Below are positions 11,340 through 22,700 of a stretch of DNA of 64,000 nucleotides, one piece after another. A program made the translations under genes and the position numbers. Under the pieces are notes generated by a model that was not told the DNA's origin, ran no database searches, and worked only from the letters and a program-made list of their open reading frames with translations. Numbering within the stretch: the first letter of the stretch is position 1; each line of letters opens with the position of its first letter. This DNA comes from Mytilus californianus. Its lineage: Eukaryota > Mollusca > Bivalvia > Mytilida > Mytilidae. Location of the stretch: contig NW_026262734.1 in assembly GCF_021869535.1 (NCBI RefSeq), positions 95,547,285 through 95,611,284 on the forward strand, written 5' to 3'.

Positions 11340-13045
11340 ACATGGCGTTTCCCTATCAGGTGTATTACCAGCCGAAGGTTCAATATCAGCCCTCGAGCCA
11401 AAGGCTCATCTGATATGAAAAATGACATGTTATGATCTTTTTATCATATGCTTCAACAATGGAGAAAAATAACAGTTTAATATATTAATCCTTTTAAGTG
11501 GTGCTCAAATATAAGTTCAAAAAGTGAAAAGTTTACGGACGACGGATGAAATACAGACAAGAACTATTTTTTTAAACTTTGAAAAAATGCATTTTTTGTA
11601 TTATTTTGTTTTGCATTTTACATAAAATATTTTCCTGTTTCCTAATATTTGTTTTGTATCCTACTTTGTTATGTTTTTCACCGAAAACGTACCATTGAGG
11701 TGTATTTACCGGAGTTTGCCGAGTGACGTCGAAATGCCATGCGATAACGTTACGGAAAGGCACGCGATAATAACCGGAAGCTGTTGATAATTTTTTCTGA
11801 TCATATACTTAGAGAAAATAACATATATTTTTTACAGTATGATAATAGCATTAAATTAACGTGAATTCCATATTTTTCCGAAATGGTGTTAAGCGGGCTG
11901 ATATGAAAAATTTATCACATGCTTCGATTATTATCACATGACTTTCCGTAACGTTATCACATGGCAATCCGGCGATACTCGGCAAATTCCGGAAAATACA
12001 CCTCATTATCGCACCGCCGGTAAATTATCACGTTGTGATTGGTTTAACGCCGTCACGTGGTGACCCCCTATGGATCCGTAGGGGGCTAGTAAATTTCATA
12101 GAGGGTTCATGACGTCACGTCTACTGTTAATAGTGACGTCATCTATTAATGTTGTTGTGTTTAATTGTTTATTTCTCTACAAAACACAGCGGAAAACAGT
12201 CTTGCGGGCGATAAATTCGTTATACGGTTAACTACTGACCCCCTACGGACCATAGAGGGTGAATAAAATCCATAGGTGATTCGGCCTTCGGCCTCACCCC
12301 CTATGGATTTTACTAACCCTCTATGGATCCGTAGGGGGTCAGTAGCGAACCATATAACTTATAATGGTACGTTTTCAGCGAAAAACATTACAAAGTAGGT
12401 TGCATAACAATTATTTGAATACTTGAAAGTATATTGTGTAAATCGAAAAAAAACAAAAAAAAACCAAACAAATGATAAAATAAATGCATTTTTAAAAGTT
12501 TAAACATAATTTACAACATTACTTTAAAAATGTTTACTTTTCCAACGTGACAGTGTTCATTATGTATATTGTTGGAATATTTTTTTTATCGTCCTTATTA
12601 AGATATATCATACTGCTGTTTTTCTTCTCTGTTGAGGCATATGCTAGAAAGATTTCATATCGAATTTACTACATTTGGGGTCCGACGTCCATGAACTTTT
12701 CACTCTTTGAACTTCTTTTTGAGAACCACGTAAAAGGATCAATAAATTAATCTTTTATTTTTCTCCATTGTTGAAGCATATGATAAAAAGATCATAACAT
12801 GTCATTTTTCATATCGCATGTATTATCAGCCCTCGGTCAATATCAGCCCTCGAGCCATGCGGCTCTTGGGTTGATATTAAACCTAGGGCTGATAATACAT
12901 GCGATATGAAAAATGCCATGTAATAATCTGATAATATCAGCCCGATAAGCATCATTTCTAGAAATATGGAATTCACGTAAATTTAATGCTATTAGCTAAT
13001 CTGTAAAAATCATAACTTATTTACTCCAAGTATATAATAAAAACT
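11340..13045. repeat. Nested inverted-repeat complex (foldback-like)
   Basis: Several long arms are inverted about a centre near 12.1-12.3 kb. 11408-11545 pairs with 12686-12822 over about 140 bp with few mismatches (shared GATCTTTTTATCATATGCTT). 11655-11694 pairs with 12363-12405 (GTACCATT ends). 11689-11775 pairs with 11935-12005. 12234-12344 is itself a palindrome (CTGACCCCCTACGGA ends). 11810-11905 pairs with 12950-13040. 12798-12833 pairs with 12885-12920. No transposase is visible. It looks like repeated insertion of, or inversion within, one element family. Confidence 0.75.
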
Positions 13046-14837
13046 ATTTGCTTTTTCTGCATTTACCTTAATTATGTTGGACAAAACATCTATGTTCATA
13101 CGGTCTCGGGCACAGTTATGTATTTCCAATTATTTCCAGGCCAGAATATTCATTTTAAAACCCTCTCCCCCCTCACCAGAAATTCTATGTGCCAGTATCT
13201 GTGATTCAGTGGTTTTTGTAAATTATTGTTTAATTGACATTTTTTTTCTTTCATAGCCAGCATTATTATTCAGGCCATTAACTATGGTTACGGCATGAAT
13301 GATGTCACCAATATTTACTCGATTGGACGAAATTACGGAATTGAACATCAACCAATTCAACAAAAAAGATATACGCTACAATAAAAGGAAAACATTACGG
13401 ACATAAAATCTTTTAAAACTTAAAAATGAAATTATCTCGATAAATAAAATAAATTCAGGAAAAGAAGGTGTCATTATCACCAATGTTAAATTGTTTGGAT
13501 TTTGGGGCTTGGCCTTTAATTACGGACGCCCATTAAGGACCTTCCAATAATTCTACCCATGAGAGTCACGTGCGTCGGCAATTTGACAATCATATCACAT
13601 TTTCTATTTTTTTCTATCAGTTTTCGTCCTTTTTTGTACGTAATATTTGCCACTGAACGTTAAACACTTATCTGTCACTGTTAGTATTGTCGTGTCTGTT
13701 TCACGTTTTTACATTCCGTCTTTTATACATGTTCATGTTGGAGCTTTCTTGAACATAATTTTTTTTATGTATTTTGTATTTCAAAATTAATGAATATATA
13801 TAAACCGTTGAAAACGCTTTGAAATGTAACTAATTTTACGGTTGTTTGCAGGATGTTCGGATAGAAGTAAAAGTCGAAGCCTTATAGGCTATAGCTAGGA
13901 CATATTATACTGTTCCCAGGTTATAATTAAAACGATAAAAATAGCAATTACAGTCCATCTTATGAAAAGACAGGGTCGCCCCTTTTAGTCACCGTGGATT
14001 ATTAGAGAAACTGTCTGGAGTTCGCTTCGAAATTGCAAAGCGTTGATAGCAATATTTAGTGTAATTTGTTTTTATGTTCAACGGATGTATGTACCACATT
14101 CTTGATCATTTTATAACATTCAAATTACATCGACCCAATATATTTTTTTCGTAAATTCCATATTCTGCATGCCATGCATTTGTCTATCTAAATTGATTAA
14201 TGTATTACAATGCAATGTAGACATTTTAATTATATCATTTTGAAATTGGCGTACCACACGGCCGTTTCTTTATTGAAAGTGACACATTGAATTATCATAA
14301 CAAATAAGGTGAACAAAAATATGAAAGAAACTGAAAATAGGTGCATATCCCTTGTTGATGTGTGCGAACTGTCAAATGCTTATTCAGCAAAGTGAAATTT
14401 CCTTTTAAATTCGTTACACACTATATTTTCTCAATGCATCGTATATATTTAATTTCGATTGCTTTTTCTCTGAAAAAGAAGCTTATTGTGTACTTCGCTT
14501 GAAATGCATGCCAAAAATTATGAAAGTATTTTGGAATAAAAGATGTAAAGTATTTATCACTGAGACAGCAACCTAACGGACAAAAATAAAAACAAAACAT
14601 ATGCGTATAGAATCCATCTTCCGGTATTCTCCACTGGACAAGAACCCACTAGTTCCAGCTTTAAATCGTCTCGGCTGTAAAAAGTAGTCATCAAATCTAA
14701 CGAAGACTATCAGAGATCTTCCATCAATTCTCTTAAAAAAGCAAAAACATTTAGTCGATATGAAAACTATTACCAAGGTTTCGACTTGAGATTTGTTTCG
14801 AGTTTGTATGAATCTTAATAAGAGAACATCCATAGAA
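13046..14837. other. Non-genic stretch
   Basis: No supported gene. AT-rich sequence with a few short frames lacking domain or splice context. It ends at the family A fragment at 14838. Confidence 0.5.
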
Positions 14838-14957
14838 TTCGGGTGCGGGATTTTCTCGCTCTGTTGAAAACCCAGTGCATGGTGGCCTTAGGCTGTTTAT
14901 TGCTCTTTGGTCGAGTTGTTGTCTCTTTGACGCATTCCCCATTTCCATTCTCAATTT
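14838..14957 (-). repeat. Dispersed repeat family A, truncated minus copy
   Basis: GGGTGCGGGATTTTCTCGCTCTGTTGAA through GTTGTCTCTTTGACGCATTCCCCATTTCC matches the terminal 120 bp of the copy at 8850-8970. The rest of the element is absent. Confidence 0.85.
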
Positions 14958-15059
14958 TATGGATGCATGAGATTATAAGTGTTTAATGGATATAAAAAAC
15001 ACACAAAAAAGCGCACACGCATGAAAACAATGTTTTAACTGTACATTAATTATTACATG

Positions 15060-15350
15060 CATACGTTTAAACCTGCTGCATTTGTTTGCACCTGTCCTTA
15101 GTCAGGACCCTGTTGTTCAGTCGTTTGTTGATGTGGTTCATAAGTGTTTCTCGTTTCATGTTTTTTTTTGTAGATTAGGCCGTTGGTTTTCCTGTTTGAA
15201 TTGTTTTACACTAGTCATTTTTGGACCCTTTATAGCTTGCTGTTCGGTGTGAGCCAAGGCTCCGTGTTGAAGGCCGTACTTTGACCTATAAGGGTTTACT
15301 TTTTACACATTGTGACTTGGATGCACTCATACCACATCTTCTTATTTCTA
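15060..15350 (+). repeat. Dispersed repeat family C, copy 1
   Basis: It contains GCACCTGTCCTTAGTCAGGA, TTTATAGCTTGCTGTTCGGTG, GAAGGCCGTACTTTGACCTAT and CACTCATACCACATCTTCTTA. It lacks the GAGAGTTGTCTCATTGG block that other copies have before CACTCATACC, a small internal deletion. Other copies: 25755-25905 (+), 27948-28010 (+, fragment), 28471-28571 (+, diverged), 36913-37275 (-, long). Confidence 0.85.
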
Positions 15351-16357
15351 TATACGTGACCACAAACAAATATATATATGTAAAACGTTTGCGCACGGAA
15401 TATATATCCATTTGTTCCGTTTAAACACGTCATGAGTCTTGTTTATCTGGTTACAAAGTGTGTACAACTTCGTTAACCCTTCAACCATGCAACTGTTAAA
15501 CTGAAGAAATGCATTTACGAACTTGCACAATTTTGAAAATTCTCAGCTGAACAATTTATATTGATACATTCGTTGATTAACGTCTAGATGAAACATAACA
15601 ATAGAATTACAGTACTTTTTCAATTCAGCAAGTTTGGTTTTTTTTTTTTCATTATGCATGGGATTGTTGCCTCAATCTTTTCAGACGACTGATTTATAAA
15701 ACATCTGATTGTTAAAAAAAAAACAGTGATTTAAATGTACATCAGGTGAGTTAAAAATTACAATTTGACCAGTTCTAGTACTTGATTGCATGTTTTCAAT
15801 AACGCAGTGATATTTCATGAATAACAGTACTAATTATATTGCATGTTAAAAACTCTGTCGAGGTCAATTCTTAGTTAGTTACTGCAAGATTTATTCCCCA
15901 TTTTAAAAAAGGTGAAGAAAGTCTTTGTATTCACTAGCTCAGCTTTTTATAGAACGAAGAAATTCAATTTCATATTGCGATATTGTAAATAAATAATTTA
16001 CGATGCTCTACTCTACATGTTTTCAAAAGATAACGTTATTGCCAACAAGTAATCCTTTACGGGTCAAAATGCTAACACAACATTAATTACAACAATTAAC
16101 AAGTACATAAGAAACATACAACATATGAATTATTCACTATATAAGCATGAAGATTAATAGCCGGAACAGCGATCTGGATAAAGGCCGCGTGTGATAAAAA
16201 TGTGTTTAGTACCATCATTCAATAATATTTTTGAATAAGAACAATTTTGATTTGTTTTGAAAAATTAATATGTTTATTTCATCCCGTTTTCTATTTGTAA
16301 GCTATATACATGGAGAAATTGAGTCACTCTAAACTTTTTGTTATTTTTTTCTTTTTT

Positions 16358-16383
16358 GCGTGAACCCCCTGAGGGGTTCACGC
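16358..16383. repeat. Perfect hairpin GCGTGAACCCC-CTGA-GGGGTTCACGC
   Basis: 11-bp perfect arms around a 4-nt loop, directly after a T-rich tract. In isolation it could be the tip of an inverted-repeat element; no partner was found. Confidence 0.7.
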
Positions 16384-16475
16384 TTATATATGGCGAGTTT
16401 TGGAAGTGTCTATGGGCCATTCGATATCCTCGGAATCACGATTCTCGGAACGTCTCGAAAATTTTCCATCATTTA

Positions 16476-17035
16476 TATAGGTAAAATTGAGAATGGAAAT
16501 GGGGAATGTGTCAAAGAGACAACAACCCGACCATAGAACAGACAACAGCAGAAGGTCACCAACAGGTCTTCAATGCAGCGAGAAATTCCCGCACCCGGAG
16601 GCGTCCTTCAGCTGGCTCCTAAACAAATATATATACTAGTTCAGTGATAATGAACGCCATACTAAACTCCAAATTGTACACAAGAAACTAAAATCAAAAA
16701 TAATACAAGACTAACAAAGGCTAGAGGCTCCTGACTTGGGACAGGCGCAAAAATGCGGCGAGTTTAAACATGTTTATGAGATCTCAACCCTCCCCTTATA
16801 CCTCTAGCCAATGTAGAAAAGTAAACGCATAACAATACGCACATTAAAATTCAGTTCAAGAGAAGTCCGAGTCTGATGTCAGAAGATGTAACCAAAGAAA
16901 ATAAACAAAATGACAATAATACATGAATAACAACAGACTACTAGCAGTTAACTGACATGCCAGCTCCAGACTTCAATTAAACTGATTGAAAGATTATGTC
17001 TTCATCATATGAATATCAGGCACAGGTAGTTATTT
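16476..17035 (+). repeat. Dispersed repeat family A, most complete plus copy
   Basis: It starts AATTGAGAATGGAAATGGGGAATGTGTCAAAGAG. It then passes through CCCGCACCCGGAGGCG, GAGGCTCCTGACTTGGGACAGG, CCCTCCCCTTATACCTCTAGCC and GATTGAAAGATTATGTCTTC, ending near CATATGAATATCAGGCAC. It is colinear with the inverted copy at 8397-8970 and with 51480-51900. No ORF. Confidence 0.85.
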
Positions 17036-18502
17036 ATGTCTTTGATACGGTCCCTCTATGGATAGGCTACAACGTGACATTGTATATTTCAACAATCCGA
17101 CAAACGGTTTATTTGTAGATTTGAAAGTAAAAAAATAAAGACTAGGTTGCATTCTAAAAATCATTTATATGTTAGAACCTATTTGCCTTTTGACAAAACA
17201 TATATGTTTTTAATAATGTGAATGTTTATTAAATATCAAGTATAATGATAACGCAATTATATAATTCATGCTTTTAGACGGTCCCTCTACGCATTGTGTG
17301 TGTTGTATTTAATAAACCTGGTAATAGTTTATTGATATACAATGACCCAGAATAAACTGATTATTTCTGAACGTTTATCATTTGATATTTAGTATTTCAA
17401 TCATAGCATGAGAAAATGTCGGAAAGAATGAAGAAAATTAAGAAAACGATATTTCTGTTAAAAATATCTATCTAAGGTCGGAAACACAGTGGTCGGAAAG
17501 CAGATTTAGATAATCAAACAAAAGGATTTTTCTGTAAAAAAAAATCTAATTTCATTCATAGAACAACCAGACTAAGAGAATATTCATTGTTATGGTAAAA
17601 CTGAGACTGAATTTATTCCTAATAATTATAGAATATAATTAAAATCGTAATGTATACGTGCATTATGTCTCACAGGTTTGATCAGTCATTACATTTATGA
17701 AAATTATATGTAACGTATGAGCACCATGCAATGAGCAGGGATGCGTACCCAAAGTTAGCTAAATATCTAAATTTTAAACGGTCGTGAATGAAAAAAATAC
17801 TTGCGTGGTTTCAATTCACAAGGATTTTGAATCCTTGCATCTCACAAAAAACGTAATTAATATTTTACAATAATCATAACAAAATTTAATTACTATCATA
17901 ATGTTCATTTTTTTTTCTTCCTTTATTAGTTCAACCTTATAGCATCTAAATATTTGTACTATGGTACGGTTTTGAAAATTGTATTCATTGTGTTGGTCAG
18001 CTATCCTACACGTCTTGATTCATTCACATTATACATCACCCTGTTCACACGCACATGCACTATCGGTTTGCGTTCACAAAAATTCCGGATAAAATGTCAA
18101 TGAATCCGGAGTCAAAACACTTGAGGTAGGTAGTTTGACATCCGAATTCAACTATTAGATTAATATATGTGATGACGCAAATGCGTATTCTTATCCAGAG
18201 TATCAGTGCGTATGATTTATATTTACTACTTCTTTGCGCAAAAATATCACGTTCATGGATAAATATTAATTTTACTCGCGAATGCGAATTTTCGCTTTTC
18301 TTATCTAAATTCAGGGCACGGCAATAAGAGCTTGTCATGTGACTTTCAAGCACGGTCATCCTTGCTTTCGGTTTTCTGACCTCTAGCTGTTTCTCTTTTG
18401 TTTTCTTTTTTGAGTCACTGTCCTTTTATAAACTTTGACATTTTCGAAATGCCAAGGATTTTCTACCCAAGGAATAGATTACTTAACTTCGTACCGTGAC
18501 GT
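17036..18502. other. Non-genic stretch
   Basis: No supported gene. CGGTCCCTCTA occurs twice (17049, 17279). A 99-codon minus-strand open frame (18060-18359) has no recognisable domain or gene context. CpG and CRE-like TGACGTCA sites appear next to the palindrome at 18503. Confidence 0.45.
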
Positions 18503-18585
18503 CAGTGACGCTCGAATAAAAATAGTTAAAAAGGCCAAATAAAGTTTATTTGGCCTTTTTAACTATTTTTATTCGAGCGTCACTG
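18503..18585. repeat. Perfect palindrome, 41-bp arms, 1-nt spacer
   Basis: The left arm 18503-18543 (from CAGTGACGCTCGAATAAAAA to CCAAATAAA) is exactly complementary to 18545-18585, with only G18544 between them. The arm pair is preceded by GTGACGT at 18497, so CRE-like TGACGTCA/GTCACTG sites lie at the tips. Confidence 0.9.
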
Positions 18586-18600
18586 ATGATTCTTTGTAGA

Positions 18601-19555
18601 CTTAACTCGCGTCTGGAGTACAACATGTTAATCCTGGTATTTTTTTTTATATCTACATGTCTTTTTATATAAATTGGTTCTTTTGAGAGTATGTTCTGGT
18701 ATTCATAAAACTTCTGAAAATAAGATATTCTTCAAAACCAAGTTTCCCTGTAAAATATTTGGATTGATTTAAGTAAAATCAGGAAATCCTTAAAATTTGA
18801 GATGTTTTATGAGACCAAAATAAGTCTCTATATAAGAGGTCCAAATGAAGCTGGTGTGTTACTCTCAAGAAAATATACGAAACCTTCTTATAAGTTGCAT
18901 GCCACAGGGTTTCACTTCACATGGAAAATGGACTTTAAATTTATCTGTACAACATCTACCATGAGTACAGACAACTTCAATAACGAGTTGAGAATATGAA
19001 GGCATTCATGCAGGAAACAAAATATAAAGATGTGATAGATAAAATAAATGCATCTAGATTATAAAGCAAACTGAGTGCTTAAATTTATATTGCGATTGGT
19101 TTGTGCAATTTGCATTATACATCCGGTTTGTAGAATCTGGGATTTGCAATAGGATAATAAAAAAATGATGTACAATCCCAAGTAATAAATGAAAAAGTCG
19201 AGCTTTAAAATGTATATTCAAATAGTAGCTGTATATACACTTTTCTATTCACACCTATCCAACATTGCTTTCAACTGACTTGTGCAAGAATGTACACACT
19301 ATAACATATTTTTAACAAAGGTAGTTTAACTTCATCATTATCTCCTTCTATTCACAGTCAATTATTTCAATTCAAAATAAAAAAAAAATTCAGCAACAAT
19401 CTTTTGGTGACCAGTCAGCGGTCTTAGGTTCACGTATTGCTTTTTCTTTTTTTAAAGACAGCAACTTGTTTTTTTGTAAATGCAATTTGGTATCATTCCT
19501 GTAATGACATTTACCCATGGCTAAAAATGTGCTTGATCAGCAACTGGGCGTGTGT
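18601..19555. other. Upstream intergenic region of the main gene
   Basis: No gene seen. AT-rich sequence immediately 5' of the inferred promoter. It contains CCAGTCAGCGG near 19411 and no recognised repeat family. Confidence 0.45.
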
Positions 19556-19562
19556 TAATAAT

Positions 19563-19610
19563 CCAATTATTATCAAATTACATTTTTGTGGAACAGCGTC
19601 GAGTATAAAA
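19563..19610 (+). promoter_or_regulatory. CCAAT box plus TATA box of the main gene
   Basis: CCAAT at 19563-19567 and TATAAAAG at 19604-19611 stand in normal order. The TATA box is about 90 nt upstream of the first ATG of the gene model (19700). That predicts transcription starting near 19635 and a 5' UTR of roughly 65 nt. Motif spacing is seen; promoter activity is inferred. Confidence 0.5.
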
Positions 19611-19699
19611 GCTAATAATTTAGTTATTGTTAAATCTTTTCTTGCAACTTATAAATGAGAGTGTTGCAAGCGTGATTGCACAATTTCAACACAAAAGAT

Positions 19700-19793
19700 A
19701 TGCCGAAGTATAAACATTGGACGATTCAACTTGTTAATGAAATTGAACTTCATCTGTTTTTAGATTCAAAAGATGTTGGACAGTATTTTTCAG
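19700..19793 (+). CDS. Exon 1 (start codon; residues 1-31)
   Basis: ATG at 19700 (context AAAGATATGC) opens a 31-codon run beginning MPKYKHWTIQLVNEIELHLF and ending in ..GQYFS. It is followed by donor CAG|GTACGT in phase 1. Phase 1 is exactly what exon 2 at 28028 needs, and the split codon becomes Asp. A TATA box 90 nt upstream supports this as the first exon. It is the least certain exon because the intron that follows is 8.2 kb; an alternative first exon inside that intron cannot be excluded. Confidence 0.6.
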
Positions 19794-22700
19794 GTACGTT
19801 TTTGTATGGTAAACCACTGTTGCTCTTATGTATATGTTCAGTTGCAAACTATTTTAATTTTATTATAGAGCAACTCAAATAATTTCAAAAGTTTTTTTTA
19901 AACAAAATGAAAATTATTTAGCATTCCAAATACACAGTATTTCGAAGATGTTATTTCAGAAGTAAACGTTAACATGAAATTAACATAAATTTATAAAATT
20001 AATTGTTTTTTTAACCGAAGAGTCATTTCTTTTGAACTGTTTGTTACAGGAAAGTTAAAAAGCAATTACAACCGTCAAAGCACATGCGATTTGGGAATGG
20101 ACCCACTTTTTACGTAAAATAAAAATAGTTATTCCATATTGGTATCATTTTAGTAGGTTTCTCTTTATATATGAATTGGTTTTGAATAAAACAGCTTATT
20201 CATCTGGAGAAAAGTGATATTCACAGCGCCAAACGTCACGTGCTTTTACATGTACTGTCTTTTGTTTCTGTAAATATGTGGTTGAATTGACTTTTGAAAA
20301 CTGATATGAACTTCGGCCGTCGGCCTCAGTGAATCATCAGTTTTCCAAAAGTCAATAAATATATAATAAATGTACATTGTCGGAAAATATAAAATTTATT
20401 TGTTTGAGCAGAGACATCTCTGGTTTGAGCTTTAGAAACAGGACGAAAAGCGAGGCTTATCGATCTTTTCTCCTGTTTCGCAGCGAATACAAATAAATTT
20501 TATATTTTCCGACAATGTACATTTATTGTTTTATCCTGAAATTTACACCCAACACTTGAAACTTTAGTTGTTAAAATCTAAATCATTGTCTCTAATTTTT
20601 CAAAGAAATCGACATAGTTTAAACGCGGACCGCGAAGAGGGCCCCAAAATGAACTGGTACGCAAAAAGAAATATCCACATTACCGCTTGCTCAACATGGA
20701 AGAGGGGTAACAGGAAACTTTATTTGTGGAGGTACAAATAAAGTAAAAATTTATTTGTGTACCTGTTATTTGTACAATATTGATTGCAGGATAAAACCAC
20801 ATATTTACTTCATCAAAAGACAGTAATTGTATATTATCTACTGTTATTACAATATCGTATTGATAAGAACAAGAGCACTTAAAATAAGTGAAAATAAGAT
20901 GAAATATTATATTCAAGAATATTTACTGAAAAAAAATAATAGATGGGGGGTGGGGTGTCATTTCCACAAGAGCCTGTACCACAATGTGCAAATTGCAAAA
21001 TATGACTGTTTCCCTTTTCAAAGGCGTCTTGTAAATACGTGTTGATTCTCCACAATCGAAATTGTTTTGTTGTTTTGTAGTGAATGTGCCATCTGTGCAG
21101 CGAACCCCATATTTATAACGGTAATTTCATTAAATTAATCACAAATATGGAATTTGACCGCCTGAAATTCTAAAAATCTATAAATAATTTGGATTACAGT
21201 AAAAATATCTTCCAAACGATAGCTGAAGTCAAGTTTATATCTTAAAACATGTTATATTCATTAAGGAACGAACATCCTTGGGACGAATTAAATATCAACT
21301 TACAAAATGTTCCATACATAAAGTTGGTTTCTTTCCCCTGGACCGTTTTGTTCCCTTTGACGCTGGGTTATTTAAATGCATTTCATCCTCAAAAGACGAT
21401 CTGTCACTGTCTAAGTACTATCTTTGTGCTAATGTAGGTTTTAAATCTGTTAGAACAATCTTGCACTCAGAGGGTTACTCAGGTCAATCTTCTGTTTTCT
21501 GTCCTTGTCGGGTTGTCGTCTCCTTGACACGTTCCCCGTTTCAATTCTCAATTTCTGTAGATTATTCAATGTATTGCCTTTTGCAATTTAGAAGACAAAA
21601 CAGACACACATTGCAGTTAAGTACAGCTTCTGTTTTGCACTTAAACATAATGTCCAATTGTTTGCAGATGATGTCAAGAGTGAAATACTAAATTTGATCT
21701 CTGTAGAACGATTTTAAGATTCCTGTCGTCCGTGTTTGGCAAATTTCCTATTCCTTTCAGAATTAAAACTTACAAACTAAGAAACACAATGTAATGATAA
21801 ATTTAATTCATAGACAATATTTATATAGACATTCATATAAGGAACCAATCATGTTCAATTTCACTGGATCAATCAAATACAAAAAACAGTAGTCAGACTA
21901 CAGGGATGATTTTTATATGCCCGTTTATCGGACGTATTATGGTAAACCATTGTCCGTCTGTCCGTTGTCAAAATGTCGGACAATTACTCAAAAACATTGT
22001 AACCAATTTGCATGAAACTTTGGTAAATTGCTTCTATTGACCTGAACTCCCTTTGGAGTTTTATAAATTTTAGTATTTACGTTTCCGAGTTGTGGGGTTT
22101 TATTCATTAAAGAAGGGGGATTTTCCAGTTTTTTTAACAATAACTCAAAAATGCTTTTAGCAGTCCTCATGAAACTTTGGTGAATTGTTTATATCTATTG
22201 ACGTAAGCAACCATAATTACATTTTTATAAATTTTAGATTTTACGTATCTGAGTTATGGGATTTTATTGATAAAAAAGGGGGGATTTTCCAGTTTTCAAA
22301 CAATAACTCAAAAGTGATTAGAGCAGTTTTCATAAAACTTTGTTGACTGGTTTATATCTATTAAAATAACCTCCCTTTAGGTTTTTATAAATTTCTGATA
22401 TGACATTGAGGAGTTATGGAACTTTATTCTTTGAAAAAGTGATGGGCGTTTCCTTCTCTCATGGTGCAGCTCTAAATTATCAATAACGGTTTGGTTTTAC
22501 AGGACATTCAGTCTGGTAAACAACCTAGCTTTACCAGACCGATTGTAATTTTACCAGACCAAAATTTCTAACATGAAAAATTTCTAGACAAGACAGATTG
22601 ACTAAATTTGACAGATTGACAAGACTCAGCGTTTTCACTGTCTTCATTTTATTTTATATTTTTCTCTGCTGAAGTCGAACCACTTCCTCCTGACTACAAA

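Noticed and set aside
18060..18359. 99-codon minus-strand frame
   Set aside because: No recognisable motif, no splice or promoter evidence; composition not distinct from neighbouring frames.
21278..21691. 137-codon plus-strand frame in intron 1
   Set aside because: No domain, and it includes part of family A (GGGTTGTCGTCTCCTTGACACGTTCCCC). There is an overlapping frame of similar quality and no splice signals tie it to the gene.
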